Origin: an uncultured Dorea sp. | GTDB lineage: Bacteria; Bacillota; Clostridia; Lachnospirales; Lachnospiraceae | Direction: 5' to 3' | DNA length: 64,000 bases | NCBI GenBank assembly: GCA_900550865.1 | Contig: URTM01000009.1 | Coordinates: 1 to 64,000 of the forward strand | In this document: positions 1-8,173 of the stretch, piece by piece | Numbering within the stretch: the stretch's first letter is position 1 | Layout: each line of letters starts with the position of its first letter | Notes under the pieces: generated by a model | Told to the model about the DNA's origin: nothing | The model's database searches: none | Seen by the model: the letters and a program-made list of their open reading frames with translations, nothing else | Position numbers and translations under genes: made by a program

Positions 1-564
1 AGCCCTTCCAGAGAAGCAGCGATCAAAGCAGTGATGCTGGCAAAGAAGAACGATACAAAAGTGATCTTCGACATTGACTACAGAGAATACAACTGGAAGA
101 ACAATGATGAGATTTCCATTTACTACTCGATCGTAGCAAAAGAAGCAGACATCATCATGGGATCTAGAGAAGAATTCGACCTGACAGAGAAGCTGATCAA
201 AGAAGGCATGACAGATGAAGAAAGCGCAAGCTTATGGCAGGGATACAACGCGAAGATCGTAGTGATCAAGCACGGAATGAAAGGATCTACTGCATATACC
301 TGTGACGGACAGAAGTTCAGCATCAAGCCATTCCCGGTAGAAGCAAGAAAGGGATTCGGAGGCGGAGACGGATATGGTTCCGGATTCTTATATGGATTAT
401 ATCAGGGCTGGGAAGTAATCGACTGTCTGGAATTTGGTTCCGCAGAAGCATCCATGATGGTAAGAAGCAACAACTGCTCTGATTCCCTTCCGGGACCGGA
501 CGCAGTACATGCATTTATTAAAGAAGAAAAAGATAAATTCGGCGAAATGATCGCAAGAGTATAG
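1..564 (+). CDS. iolC: 5-dehydro-2-deoxygluconokinase, 3' part only
   Basis: This is the C-terminal 187 codons of a PfkB/ribokinase-family sugar kinase; the reading frame is open from base 1, so the start lies outside the window. IolC phosphorylates 5-dehydro-2-deoxy-D-gluconate in cytosolic myo-inositol breakdown. Visible family features are the SPSREAA entry segment, the FDIDYREYNW stretch typical of IolC, and the GGGDGYGSGFLYG segment, which holds the PfkB signature and its catalytic Asp region. It is followed after 25 bp by iolD behind an AGGAGG site, so the two are one operon. The identification rests on family motifs plus the iolD/iolB/iolJ context. Confidence 0.93.
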   Translation, partial: SPSREAAIKAVMLAKKNDTKVIFDIDYREYNWKNNDEISIYYSIVAKEADIIMGSREEFDLTEKLIKEGMTDEESASLWQGYNAKIVVIKHGMKGSTAYTCDGQKFSIKPFPVEARKGFGGGDGYGSGFLYGLYQGWEVIDCLEFGSAEASMMVRSNNCSDSLPGPDAVHAFIKEEKDKFGEMIARV

Positions 565-589
565 AAAAAGCAGCAGGAGGAAGAGAACA

Positions 590-2521
590 ATGACAAAGAC
601 AATCCGTATGACAGTTGCACAGGCAATTGTGAAATTTCTTGATAATCAGTACGTTTCCATGGACGGGGAAGAGACAAAATTCGTAGAAGGATTCTTCACC
701 ATCTTTGGACACGGAATTGCAGTAGGACTTGGAGAAGCGCTGGATACCAACCCTGGACAGTTAAGAGTCCTTCAGGGAAGAAACGAACAGGGAATGTGTC
801 ATGTAGCAACCGCATTTGCAAAGCAGAGCAATCGTAAGAAAATCATTCCATGTGCCTCATCTGTAGGACCTGGAGCTGCAAATATGGTAACAGCCTGCGC
901 AACAGCAACGGTGAACAACATTCCACTTCTGGTGTTCCCGGCAGATACATTTGCTTCCAGACAGCCGGATCCGGTATTACAGCAGTTAGAGCAGAGCAAC
1001 AGCCTTGCAACAACAACAAATGATGCATTCAAGCCGGTATGCAAGTACTGGGACCGCATCACAAGACCAGAGATGATCATGACAGCACTCATCAATGCAA
1101 TGAGAGTCCTGACAGATCCTGCGGAGACAGGTGCATGCTGCATCGCTCTTTGTCAGGATGTAGAAGGTGAATCCTATGATTATCCGGAATATTTCTTCCA
1201 GAAACGTGTACATAGAATCACAAGACCTGTAGCAGTAGAAGAAGAACTGGAAGACCTTGCAGAGATCATTGCAGAAGCTAAGAAGCCACTCGTGATCGTA
1301 GGCGGTGGTGTCCGTTATTCAGAAGCGGGTGAGACAGTTGAGAAATTCTGTGAAGAATTCAAGATTCCATTCGGCGAAAGCCAGGCAGGAAAGAGTGCCT
1401 GCAAGTCAAGCCATCCTTACTGCTTAGGCGGAATCGGAGTGACAGGAACTTATGCTTCCAACATTATCGCAAAAGATGCAGACGTAGTCATTGCGATCGG
1501 TTCGAGAATGTCAGACTTCACAACAAGCTCCAAGAGACTGTTCAAGAACCCGGATGTAAAATTTGTAACGATCAACAACTGCAGATTCCACGCTTACAAG
1601 ATGGATGCAGCAAAAGCAGTCGGAGATGCAAAGGTTACAGTAGAAGCACTTGCCAAAAAACTTCGTGCACACGGTTATGTATCTGCATACAACGGAGAAA
1701 TCGAAGAAGCCAAGAAGGTATGGGACAAAGAAATGGTCCGCCTGGCAGGCATTGAATATACAGGAGATGATTTCGAGCCGATCATCAAGGCAAGAGATCC
1801 AAGAACGATTCCGGAATTTGTCAAGATGACAAATGGAAAGATTACACAGACAGCAGCAATTGCAGCAATCCGCAGAGTGATCGATGAAGACGCAACCATC
1901 ATCACAGCCGGCGGTTCCCTTCCAAGCTGTATGCAGAGAATGTGGACAACAGACAAGCGCGGTGGATATCATGCAGAATACGGATATTCCTGCATGGGAT
2001 ATGAAGTAGCAGCAACACTTGGTGTGAAATTTGCAGAACCGGATAATGAAGTATACTGCGTAGTCGGAGATTCCAGCTTCCAGATGTTACACAGCGAGAT
2101 CATGACGATCATGCAGGAGAGAAAGAAAGTAAATATTCTGGTCTTCGATAACTGCGGATTCGGATGCATCAACAACCTGGAAATGAATCATGGTATCGGA
2201 AGTATCGCAACAGAGTTCCGTTACACAGACGGCAAGAAGCCTTGTGGAGACCTGATCCCGGTTGATTATGCGAAGATCGGCGAAGGATACGGACTTAAGA
2301 CATATACATGTAAGACAATCGCAGAATTAGAGGCAGCACTGGAAGATGCGAAGAAGCAGGAGAAAGCTTGCTTATTCGACTTAAAGGTTATTCCAAAGAC
2401 GATGACCGACGGATATGAATCATGGTGGAATGTAGGAATTGCAACGACCTCTTCTAAGGAATCCGTAAGACAGGCCTGCGAGGGTGTGCTGGAAGGAAGA
2501 AGAGAAGCAAGAGATTATTAG
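590..2521 (+). CDS. iolD: 3D-(3,5/4)-trihydroxycyclohexane-1,2-dione hydrolase
   Basis: A 643-aa thiamine-diphosphate enzyme of the acetolactate-synthase superfamily that hydrolytically opens the trihydroxycyclohexanedione ring in inositol catabolism. The N-terminal Pyr domain (about 1-200) carries the GRNEQGMCH segment with the expected cofactor-activating Glu. A central domain follows (about 220-370). The C-terminal PP domain has the VVGDSSFQML...DNCGF segment that binds ThDP and Mg2+. Length and the opening MTKTIRMTVAQAIV fit IolD rather than acetolactate synthase. The start has an AGGAGG site 10 bases upstream. It is followed by iolB. Confidence 0.95.
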   Translation: MTKTIRMTVAQAIVKFLDNQYVSMDGEETKFVEGFFTIFGHGIAVGLGEALDTNPGQLRVLQGRNEQGMCHVATAFAKQSNRKKIIPCASSVGPGAANMVTACATATVNNIPLLVFPADTFASRQPDPVLQQLEQSNSLATTTNDAFKPVCKYWDRITRPEMIMTALINAMRVLTDPAETGACCIALCQDVEGESYDYPEYFFQKRVHRITRPVAVEEELEDLAEIIAEAKKPLVIVGGGVRYSEAGETVEKFCEEFKIPFGESQAGKSACKSSHPYCLGGIGVTGTYASNIIAKDADVVIAIGSRMSDFTTSSKRLFKNPDVKFVTINNCRFHAYKMDAAKAVGDAKVTVEALAKKLRAHGYVSAYNGEIEEAKKVWDKEMVRLAGIEYTGDDFEPIIKARDPRTIPEFVKMTNGKITQTAAIAAIRRVIDEDATIITAGGSLPSCMQRMWTTDKRGGYHAEYGYSCMGYEVAATLGVKFAEPDNEVYCVVGDSSFQMLHSEIMTIMQERKKVNILVFDNCGFGCINNLEMNHGIGSIATEFRYTDGKKPCGDLIPVDYAKIGEGYGLKTYTCKTIAELEAALEDAKKQEKACLFDLKVIPKTMTDGYESWWNVGIATTSSKESVRQACEGVLEGRREARDY

Positions 2522-2631
2522 GGACCGGATGGCGGATTGTGAAGCCGGTAAGTGCAGCAATCCGCGGAATTAGATATAACAATGCATATAAAGTAGATTG
2601 GATTGAAGAGAGATTCAGGAGGCGAAAGACA

Positions 2632-3417
2632 GTGAGTAAGGTATTTGGTTATCCGAAATTTGATGAATATGGCGAGATGATTCTTACCACTTATGACAAT
2701 GATTACAAGGCAATGATGATGGATATCCGTGTATATAGTATGAAAGCAGGATATTCCAGAACATTCAAAAGAGACGGAGAGGAGATCGCAGTGCTTCTCC
2801 TCTCAGGAAAAGTAACCTATACATGGGAAGAGAAAAAAGCAACAGTCAGCAGAAAAGATGTATTTACAGAAGGACCATGGGCACTGCATGTAAGCGGAGG
2901 CAAAGAGATCACCGTGACAGCAGAGGAAGAGTCCGAGATCCTGGTACAGTGCACACACAATGATAAGACATTTGCAAGCAAATTATATTCGCCGGACGAT
3001 GCACCTTGGGGCTATTCAAGTGTCGGAAAGTTCGGAAATGTGGCAAAGCGCCGTGTAAATACAATTTTCGATCACGACATCTGCCCGGAGTCCAATATGG
3101 TACTCGGTGAAGTACTGAATGACAGAGGCAACTGGTCAGGATATCTGCCGCACAGACATCCTCAGCCGGAGACTTACCTGTTCAAGTTCGACAGACCAGA
3201 AGGATTTGGAGCAAGCTTCGTCGGAGATCAGGTATTCAAAAGTGTAGACAACAGCTTTTCCGCAATTCCTGGTGGAGAGCTTCATCCACAGGCAGTGGCA
3301 CCGGGATTCCAGATGTACACATGCTGGATGATCCGTCACATCGATGGCAATCCATGGCTTCAGACGGACAGATGTGAAGATGAGAGATATGTGTGGATGC
3401 ATGACGCACAGTTCTAA
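2632..3417 (+). CDS. iolB: 5-deoxy-glucuronate isomerase
   Basis: A 261-aa bicupin-type isomerase converting 5-deoxy-D-glucuronate to 5-dehydro-2-deoxy-D-gluconate, the substrate of IolC. I chose the GTG at 2632 because AGGAGG lies at 2617-2622 at ideal spacing and the protein then begins SKVFGYPKFDEYG. An upstream in-frame GTG at 2539 would add 31 residues unlike the family and has no good ribosome site. Metal-binding cupin features include the LPHRHPQPE segment, and the C-terminus ends in RYVWMHDAQF, typical of IolB. The operon order C-D-B is clear from neighbours. Confidence 0.94.
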   Translation: MSKVFGYPKFDEYGEMILTTYDNDYKAMMMDIRVYSMKAGYSRTFKRDGEEIAVLLLSGKVTYTWEEKKATVSRKDVFTEGPWALHVSGGKEITVTAEEESEILVQCTHNDKTFASKLYSPDDAPWGYSSVGKFGNVAKRRVNTIFDHDICPESNMVLGEVLNDRGNWSGYLPHRHPQPETYLFKFDRPEGFGASFVGDQVFKSVDNSFSAIPGGELHPQAVAPGFQMYTCWMIRHIDGNPWLQTDRCEDERYVWMHDAQF

Positions 3418-3523
3418 AGTATCAGAGAGTCGAAAGAATATGAACGGCAATTACTTAATGGATAAAAAAGATAGAAAAATAAAAAGATAGCGAAACGTGA
3501 AAAGAGAAAAGGAGATAATTATT

Positions 3524-4675
3524 ATGGCAAGAGAATTTATCGTACCTGGACAGATGATCTCAGGATCAGGCGCACTTGATATGGCACAGGATACACTTGG
3601 AACACTTGGAAAGAAAGCAATGATAGTTACAGACAAAGTGATGATCGACCTCGGAAACTGTGCAAAAGTAGAGAATGCATTAAAAAGTCAGGGTGTAGAA
3701 TATACCATCTACTCTGACATCGCAGGCGAACCAACAGATGTAATGATCGAAAAAGGTCTGGCTCAGTACAAAGCAGAAGGATGTGATTTCCTCGTAGCTC
3801 TTGGCGGAGGAAGCCCGATCGATTCTATGAAAGCAATCGGATCACTCGTAAAAAATGGCGGAAGCATTTCTGATTATATGGGTAAAGTGATCGACGTAGA
3901 GATGCCTCCGATGGTAGCGATTCCAACCACAGCAGGAACAGGATCCGAAGCTACACAATTTACGATCATTACAGATACCAAAAAAGACATTAAGATGCTG
4001 CTGAAAGGTAAAGTGCTGATTCCTTCATTAGCCATTATCGATCCCCAGTTCACTATGACAGCACCACCGAAGATTACAGCGGCAACAGGGCTTGATGCAT
4101 TGTGCCATGCAGTAGAAGCTTATACATCCAGAAAAGCACAGACATTATCAGATACTTTTGCAATGTCAGCTGTAAAGAGAATCTTCAAATTCCTTCCAGT
4201 GGCATTCCACGATGGAAAGAATGAAGAAGCAAGAGTACAGATGTCTGTAGCAGCTCTGGAAGCAGGAATCGCATTCAACAACTCATCGGTAACACTGATC
4301 CACGGCATGAGCCGTCCGATCGGAGCACTGTTCCATGTAGCACACGGCCTTTCCAATGCAATGTTAATGAAAGAGTGCTTAAGCTTCGCATTAGAGGGAG
4401 CCTATGACAGATTCGCAGATCTTGGAAGAGCCATTGGTGTTGCAACACCGGAAGATTCCGATCAGGCAGCAAGTGCGAAATTCCTGGATGCAGTCGTAGC
4501 GCTGACAGAAGAATTAGAGACACCGACACTTGCTGAGTTCGGAATTGACAAAGAGAAATTCTTCGAAGTGATCGAGAAAATGGCATACGATGCAATGGAC
4601 AGCGGAAGCCCGCAGAATACACAGCGCACGATTACACAGGCTGATGTAGAGCAGATGTATAAAAATCTGTGGTAA
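3524..4675 (+). CDS. Iron-containing (group III) alcohol dehydrogenase
   Basis: A 383-aa cytosolic NAD(P)-dependent group III alcohol dehydrogenase. The ATG at 3524 follows AAAGGAGA; an upstream in-frame ATG-type start at 3497 lacks a ribosome site. The nucleotide-binding GGGSPID motif is at about 94-100, and the metal ligands are D191, H195, H260 and H274 in DALCHAVEAY and HGMSRPIGALFHVAHG. Family members reduce short aldehydes such as lactaldehyde, 3-hydroxypropionaldehyde or succinate semialdehyde. Its place inside the inositol operon, next to a ruined iolA, suggests reduction of malonate semialdehyde to 3-hydroxypropionate. That substrate is inference. Confidence 0.88.
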   Translation: MAREFIVPGQMISGSGALDMAQDTLGTLGKKAMIVTDKVMIDLGNCAKVENALKSQGVEYTIYSDIAGEPTDVMIEKGLAQYKAEGCDFLVALGGGSPIDSMKAIGSLVKNGGSISDYMGKVIDVEMPPMVAIPTTAGTGSEATQFTIITDTKKDIKMLLKGKVLIPSLAIIDPQFTMTAPPKITAATGLDALCHAVEAYTSRKAQTLSDTFAMSAVKRIFKFLPVAFHDGKNEEARVQMSVAALEAGIAFNNSSVTLIHGMSRPIGALFHVAHGLSNAMLMKECLSFALEGAYDRFADLGRAIGVATPEDSDQAASAKFLDAVVALTEELETPTLAEFGIDKEKFFEVIEKMAYDAMDSGSPQNTQRTITQADVEQMYKNLW

Positions 4676-4759
4676 GTATAAAAGTTAGAATGTAAGAAGA
4701 TATTACAGATGCCATACGGGTTCCGTGTGGCATTTGTAAAAATCAGGAGAGGTAGCAAT

Positions 4760-5647
4760 ATGGCAATATTTACAGGTGCAGGAGTAGCAATCGTTACTCC
4801 GTTCAAAGAAGATGAATCTATCGATTATGACAGATTGGACGAATTGATCGATTTTCACTGTGAAAACGGAACCGACAGCATCGTAATCTGCGGAACTTCC
4901 GGGGAAGCAGCAACGATGACAGAGCGTGAACACATGGAATGTGTGAAATTTACGGTTGAACGAACAAAAGGAAGAATCCCGGTTATCGCAGGAACCGGCT
5001 CAAACTGTACGAAGACGGCAATGGAATTATCAAAAGAAGCCGCCGGATATGGCGCAGACGGCGTGCTTGTCGTGACACCATACTATAACAAGGCAACCCA
5101 GAAAGGCATGATCGCACACTTCACTCAGGTAGCAGATGCAGCGAAAGTACCGGTTGTCCTTTATAACATACCCGGAAGAACCGGATGTAAGATGGAAGCT
5201 GAGACGGTGGCTTATCTTGTGAACAATGTGGATAACATTGTTGCGATTAAGGAAGCAAGTGGAGATTTCTCCAATATCGTGAAGATGATGGATCTTACAG
5301 ACGGCAAATTAGATCTGTATTCCGGAAATGATGACCAGATCGTACCGCTGATGTCACTTGGCGGAAAAGGAGTGATCTCCGTACTGTCGAATGTAGCACC
5401 TCAGGCGGCACACGATATCTGCCAGTTCTATCTGGACGGAAAGGTGAAAGAAAGTCTGGAACTGCAGTTAAAAGCATTGCCGTTGATCCACGCATTATTC
5501 TCAGAGGTGAATCCGATTCCTGTGAAGAAAGCGGTAGAACTGATGGGACTTTGCGGTGGAACGGTAAGAGCACCGCTTACTGAGCTTGAGCCGGAGCATG
5601 CAGAACAATTAAAAAGGGAAATGCAGCAGTTTGGGCTTATAAAATAA
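4760..5647 (+). CDS. dapA: 4-hydroxy-tetrahydrodipicolinate synthase / DapA-family aldolase
   Basis: A 295-aa Schiff-base aldolase of the DHDPS/N-acetylneuraminate lyase family. The ATG at 4760 has GGAGAGG upstream. Residues expected in genuine DapA are present: T46-S47 in CGTSGEA, Y108/Y109 in TPYYNK, Y135 and R140 in YNIPGRTG, and the Schiff-base lysine K164 in VAIKEASG. By residues it could be a real lysine-pathway DapA. Its position between an alcohol dehydrogenase and an OFA transporter within an inositol operon raises the alternative of a pathway-specific aldolase. The symbol reflects family membership; the physiological substrate is not proven. Confidence 0.82.
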   Translation: MAIFTGAGVAIVTPFKEDESIDYDRLDELIDFHCENGTDSIVICGTSGEAATMTEREHMECVKFTVERTKGRIPVIAGTGSNCTKTAMELSKEAAGYGADGVLVVTPYYNKATQKGMIAHFTQVADAAKVPVVLYNIPGRTGCKMEAETVAYLVNNVDNIVAIKEASGDFSNIVKMMDLTDGKLDLYSGNDDQIVPLMSLGGKGVISVLSNVAPQAAHDICQFYLDGKVKESLELQLKALPLIHALFSEVNPIPVKKAVELMGLCGGTVRAPLTELEPEHAEQLKREMQQFGLIK

Positions 5648-5659
5648 GAGGGAAAAATT

Positions 5660-6970
5660 ATGGAGTTAACAACTACACAGAAAAGACAAAGACTACTGAC
5701 GATGATATTCGGTGCCGTTGCTATCTTTTTTACCGGTTATCCTCACGTATGGTCAATCTATCAGCCATACGTGATGGAACAGGCCGGCTGGAGCCAGACA
5801 GCAGCGTCCATGTGTTTTTACCTGGCACTGAGTACATTCGTATTTGGAAATATAATCGGTGGAAGATTACAGGATAAATATAATCCGAAGATTGTTGTAT
5901 GGATCGGAGGTGGTATCTTCGCCATTGGAATTCTGGCATCCGCATTCCTGATCGTACCTTCGCCGCTTCCTATGTATGTGACCTATGGTGTGATGCAGGG
6001 ATTCGGACAGGGACTCATTTATACCGTAATTATTTCGACTGTTCAGAAATGGTTTCCGGGGAGAACAGGATTCGCATCCGGTGTGGTCGTAACAGCAAAC
6101 GGATTGTGTGGGTTCTTTCTGGCACCGATCAGCAGAAGAATCCTGCAGGCAGAAGGACCGGGGAAGACATTCCTGATCATCGGCGCAGCGATCACGGTGT
6201 CATGGATCTTATGTGGAATCTTCTTTACCGCTCCGGATAAAGAGTGGAGAAGAAAAGCTGAACAGGCATTGAGAGAACAAAGCGTGGCAAATGGAAATAC
6301 AGAAGCGCAGGCAGAACAAAAGCAGTACACATCCGCAGAGATGATGAAGACAAAGAACTTTTATCTTCTTCTTGCAACGATGCTGTTTGGACTGATTTCT
6401 TATTTTCTGGTGTCGCCGGTATCACAGACATATCAGATTGAACTTGGAATCCCATCGGCAATTGCAGTCAGTGCAGTTATGATCGGTTCTATCGTAAATG
6501 CGGGAACAAGACTGGTACTTCCGACACTTTCCGATAAAATAGGAAGAGTGGGATGTATCAAAGGTGTGCTGGCAGTATCGGTAGCAGCGATGGCAGTGCT
6601 TACATTTACCAGATCTTATACAGTAACGGCAGCAATCATTCTGATGTATGGATGCTATGGAGGAATTATGGGAAGTTTCCCATCTTTTACAAGTTCGATC
6701 TTTGGAATTGAACATACCGGAGAAAATTACGGATTCGTAATGCTTGGTATCGTGATCGCAACATGCGGTGCACCGGCATTGTCAGGATTCATTACCGGAA
6801 AAGGATATGGTATGCATGTAGTATTTGGAATGGGTATTGCATTTGCAGTGATCGCATTGATCTGTCTGACAATATTGGGACATAACTTAAGACAGAAAGA
6901 ACATGGAAAGGAGCAGAAGAACGATGGCATTAGTAACGATGAAAGAATTGCTGGAGCGTGCGAAGAGTAA
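5660..6970 (+). CDS. OFA-family MFS transporter
   Basis: A 436-aa, 12-TM major facilitator whose opening TGYPHVWSIYQPYV segment and GGRLQDKYNPK loop resemble the oxalate/formate antiporter (OFA) family. These carriers usually move small carboxylates across the cytoplasmic membrane. A charged central loop at about 190-225 separates the two halves. It starts 12 bp after the dapA-like gene and its end overlaps iolJ by 47 bp, so it is co-transcribed and probably translationally coupled. The substrate cannot be read from sequence; a carboxylate product of inositol breakdown is a reasonable inference, since no typical inositol importer lies in this part of the operon. Confidence 0.85.
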   Translation: MELTTTQKRQRLLTMIFGAVAIFFTGYPHVWSIYQPYVMEQAGWSQTAASMCFYLALSTFVFGNIIGGRLQDKYNPKIVVWIGGGIFAIGILASAFLIVPSPLPMYVTYGVMQGFGQGLIYTVIISTVQKWFPGRTGFASGVVVTANGLCGFFLAPISRRILQAEGPGKTFLIIGAAITVSWILCGIFFTAPDKEWRRKAEQALREQSVANGNTEAQAEQKQYTSAEMMKTKNFYLLLATMLFGLISYFLVSPVSQTYQIELGIPSAIAVSAVMIGSIVNAGTRLVLPTLSDKIGRVGCIKGVLAVSVAAMAVLTFTRSYTVTAAIILMYGCYGGIMGSFPSFTSSIFGIEHTGENYGFVMLGIVIATCGAPALSGFITGKGYGMHVVFGMGIAFAVIALICLTILGHNLRQKEHGKEQKNDGISNDERIAGACEE

Positions 6971-7784
6971 TCACAGAGGAATCGGCGCATTCAGCGTTGG
7001 AAATATGGAAATGGTAAAAGGAGCAATCCAGGCAGCAGAAGAACTGGACACTCCGATCATTTTACAGATTGCAGAAGTAAGACTGAAACACTCCCCGCTG
7101 GCACTTATGGGACCAATGATGGTACAGGCTGCAAAAGAGGCGAAAGTAGACGTGGCAGTGCATCTGGATCACGGTCTTACCATGGAGACGGTAGAGAAAG
7201 CACTGGAACTTGGATTTACGTCCGTCATGTTCGACAGTTCTACATATCCATTTGAAGAAAATGTCGAGCGTACCGCAAAGGTAGCAGAACTGGCAAAGAA
7301 ATACGGGGCAACCGTAGAGGCTGAGTTGGGACTGGTAGGCGGAAGTGAAGACGGAAGCGAAGATCACGGAATCCGCTGTACAAATCCGGATGATGCCAAA
7401 GTATTCGTTGAGCGTACCGGAATTGATGCACTGGCAGTTGCGATCGGAAATGCACACGGCAATTATCCGGTAGCACCAAAGCTTGCATTCGATGTGCTGG
7501 AGCAGATTCATGATAAGACAGGCATTCCGTTAGTCCTTCATGGCGGAAGTGGAATTACGGATGCAGATTTTCGAAAGGCAATCGAGCTTGGAATTGTAAA
7601 AGTCAATATCGCAACAGCAAGTTTTAACCGTCTGACGAAACATGCAGAAGAGTATCTGAAGTCAGAAGGAGCACATAACTACTTTGATCTGAATGTGGCG
7701 ATGGTACAGGGAACATATGAGAATGTAAGACATCACATTGAAGTATTCAATTGTGAGATGCCGCTGGATGAAGTAGATGAGTAA
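6924..7784 (+). CDS. iolJ: 6-phospho-5-dehydro-2-deoxy-D-gluconate aldolase (class II)
   Basis: A 286-aa zinc-dependent class II aldolase of the fructose-bisphosphate aldolase family. The ATG at 6924 follows AAAGGAG and lies inside the end of the transporter gene. Zinc ligands and catalytic residues are seen as H80/D82/H83 in VHLDHG, H178 in GNAHGNY and H206 in LVLHGGSG. In the inositol pathway IolJ splits the IolC product into dihydroxyacetone phosphate and malonate semialdehyde. A glycolytic or tagatose-bisphosphate aldolase is the alternative by sequence, but the operon context favours IolJ. Confidence 0.9.
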   Translation: MALVTMKELLERAKSNHRGIGAFSVGNMEMVKGAIQAAEELDTPIILQIAEVRLKHSPLALMGPMMVQAAKEAKVDVAVHLDHGLTMETVEKALELGFTSVMFDSSTYPFEENVERTAKVAELAKKYGATVEAELGLVGGSEDGSEDHGIRCTNPDDAKVFVERTGIDALAVAIGNAHGNYPVAPKLAFDVLEQIHDKTGIPLVLHGGSGITDADFRKAIELGIVKVNIATASFNRLTKHAEEYLKSEGAHNYFDLNVAMVQGTYENVRHHIEVFNCEMPLDEVDE

Positions 7785-7789
7785 TATAA

Positions 7790-7957
7790 AAAACGCAAGA
7801 AAGAGGAAATAAAGATTCGTTCTTCGGAGACCTGCATGTACTTGGAAGAGACGGATACCGCTTCTTCACAAGAGCGAAGACTGTAACAACACACTGGTTC
7901 GATGAGAACGCAGGTGCGAGAAAAGTAGGCACCTGGGAAGGAAGTACAGAAGCGTAA
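7790..7957 (+). pseudogene. iolA: C-terminal remnant of malonate-semialdehyde dehydrogenase (IolA/MmsA)
   Basis: A frame open from 7790 to the stop at 7955-7957 has no ATG, GTG or TTG start, so it is not a normal gene. From 7814 it reads DSFFGDLHVLGRDGYRFF then TRAKTVTTHWFDE. This matches the family-typical C-terminal end of methylmalonate/malonate-semialdehyde dehydrogenase (pattern SFFGDxHxxGxDGxxFxTxxKTVTxxWF). The catalytic Cys, NAD-binding fold and some 430 residues are absent. The scar lies directly after iolJ, where an iolA gene would fit, and directly before the terminator and the DUF4062/NACHT module. The match is from knowledge of the family; no alignment was run. Confidence 0.72.
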
Positions 7958-7991
7958 GACAATAAAATAGACAGAAAAAGAAGATAAAAAG

Positions 7992-8032
7992 CTTTGTTAT
8001 TTTTGATATATGCAAGATAACAAAGTTTTTTT
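7992..8032 (+). terminator. Rho-independent terminator of the inositol operon
   Basis: Nine-base arms CTTTGTTAT (7992-8000) and ATAACAAAG (8017-8025) are perfect complements and are followed by seven T residues (8026-8032). It closes the inositol transcription unit and separates it from the next promoter. The stretch 7785-8173 otherwise holds only the iolA scar and this promoter. Confidence 0.85.
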
Positions 8033-8116
8033 GATATTACAGTCTGTACGATATGGTAATGTCTGCAGGTGTTTTAAATTTGAAATATGAATCCAAAAAA
8101 GAATAAAGTAAAAATA

Positions 8117-8145
8117 TTTAGATATTTTCTGAAAAACGGTATAAT
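8117..8145 (+). promoter_or_regulatory. Sigma-A-type promoter of the DUF4062/RyR operon
   Basis: A consensus TATAAT at 8140-8145 sits 17 bp downstream of TTTAGA (8117-8122), which matches four of six -35 bases. The region is very A+T rich. The gene start is 28 bp downstream with an AGGGAGGG ribosome site, so the leader is short. No operator palindrome was noticed here. Confidence 0.7.
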
Positions 8146-8173
8146 GGTATAAAAAGCAGGGAGGGCAAACATC

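Noticed and set aside
2539..2631. Longer iolB starting at GTG 2539
   Set aside because: The added 31 residues are unlike IolB, and AGGAGG sits right before GTG 2632.
7814..7957. Small intact gene after iolJ
   Set aside because: The frame has no ATG, GTG or TTG and no suitable ribosome site; its translation fits the end of a much longer dehydrogenase, so I call it a remnant.
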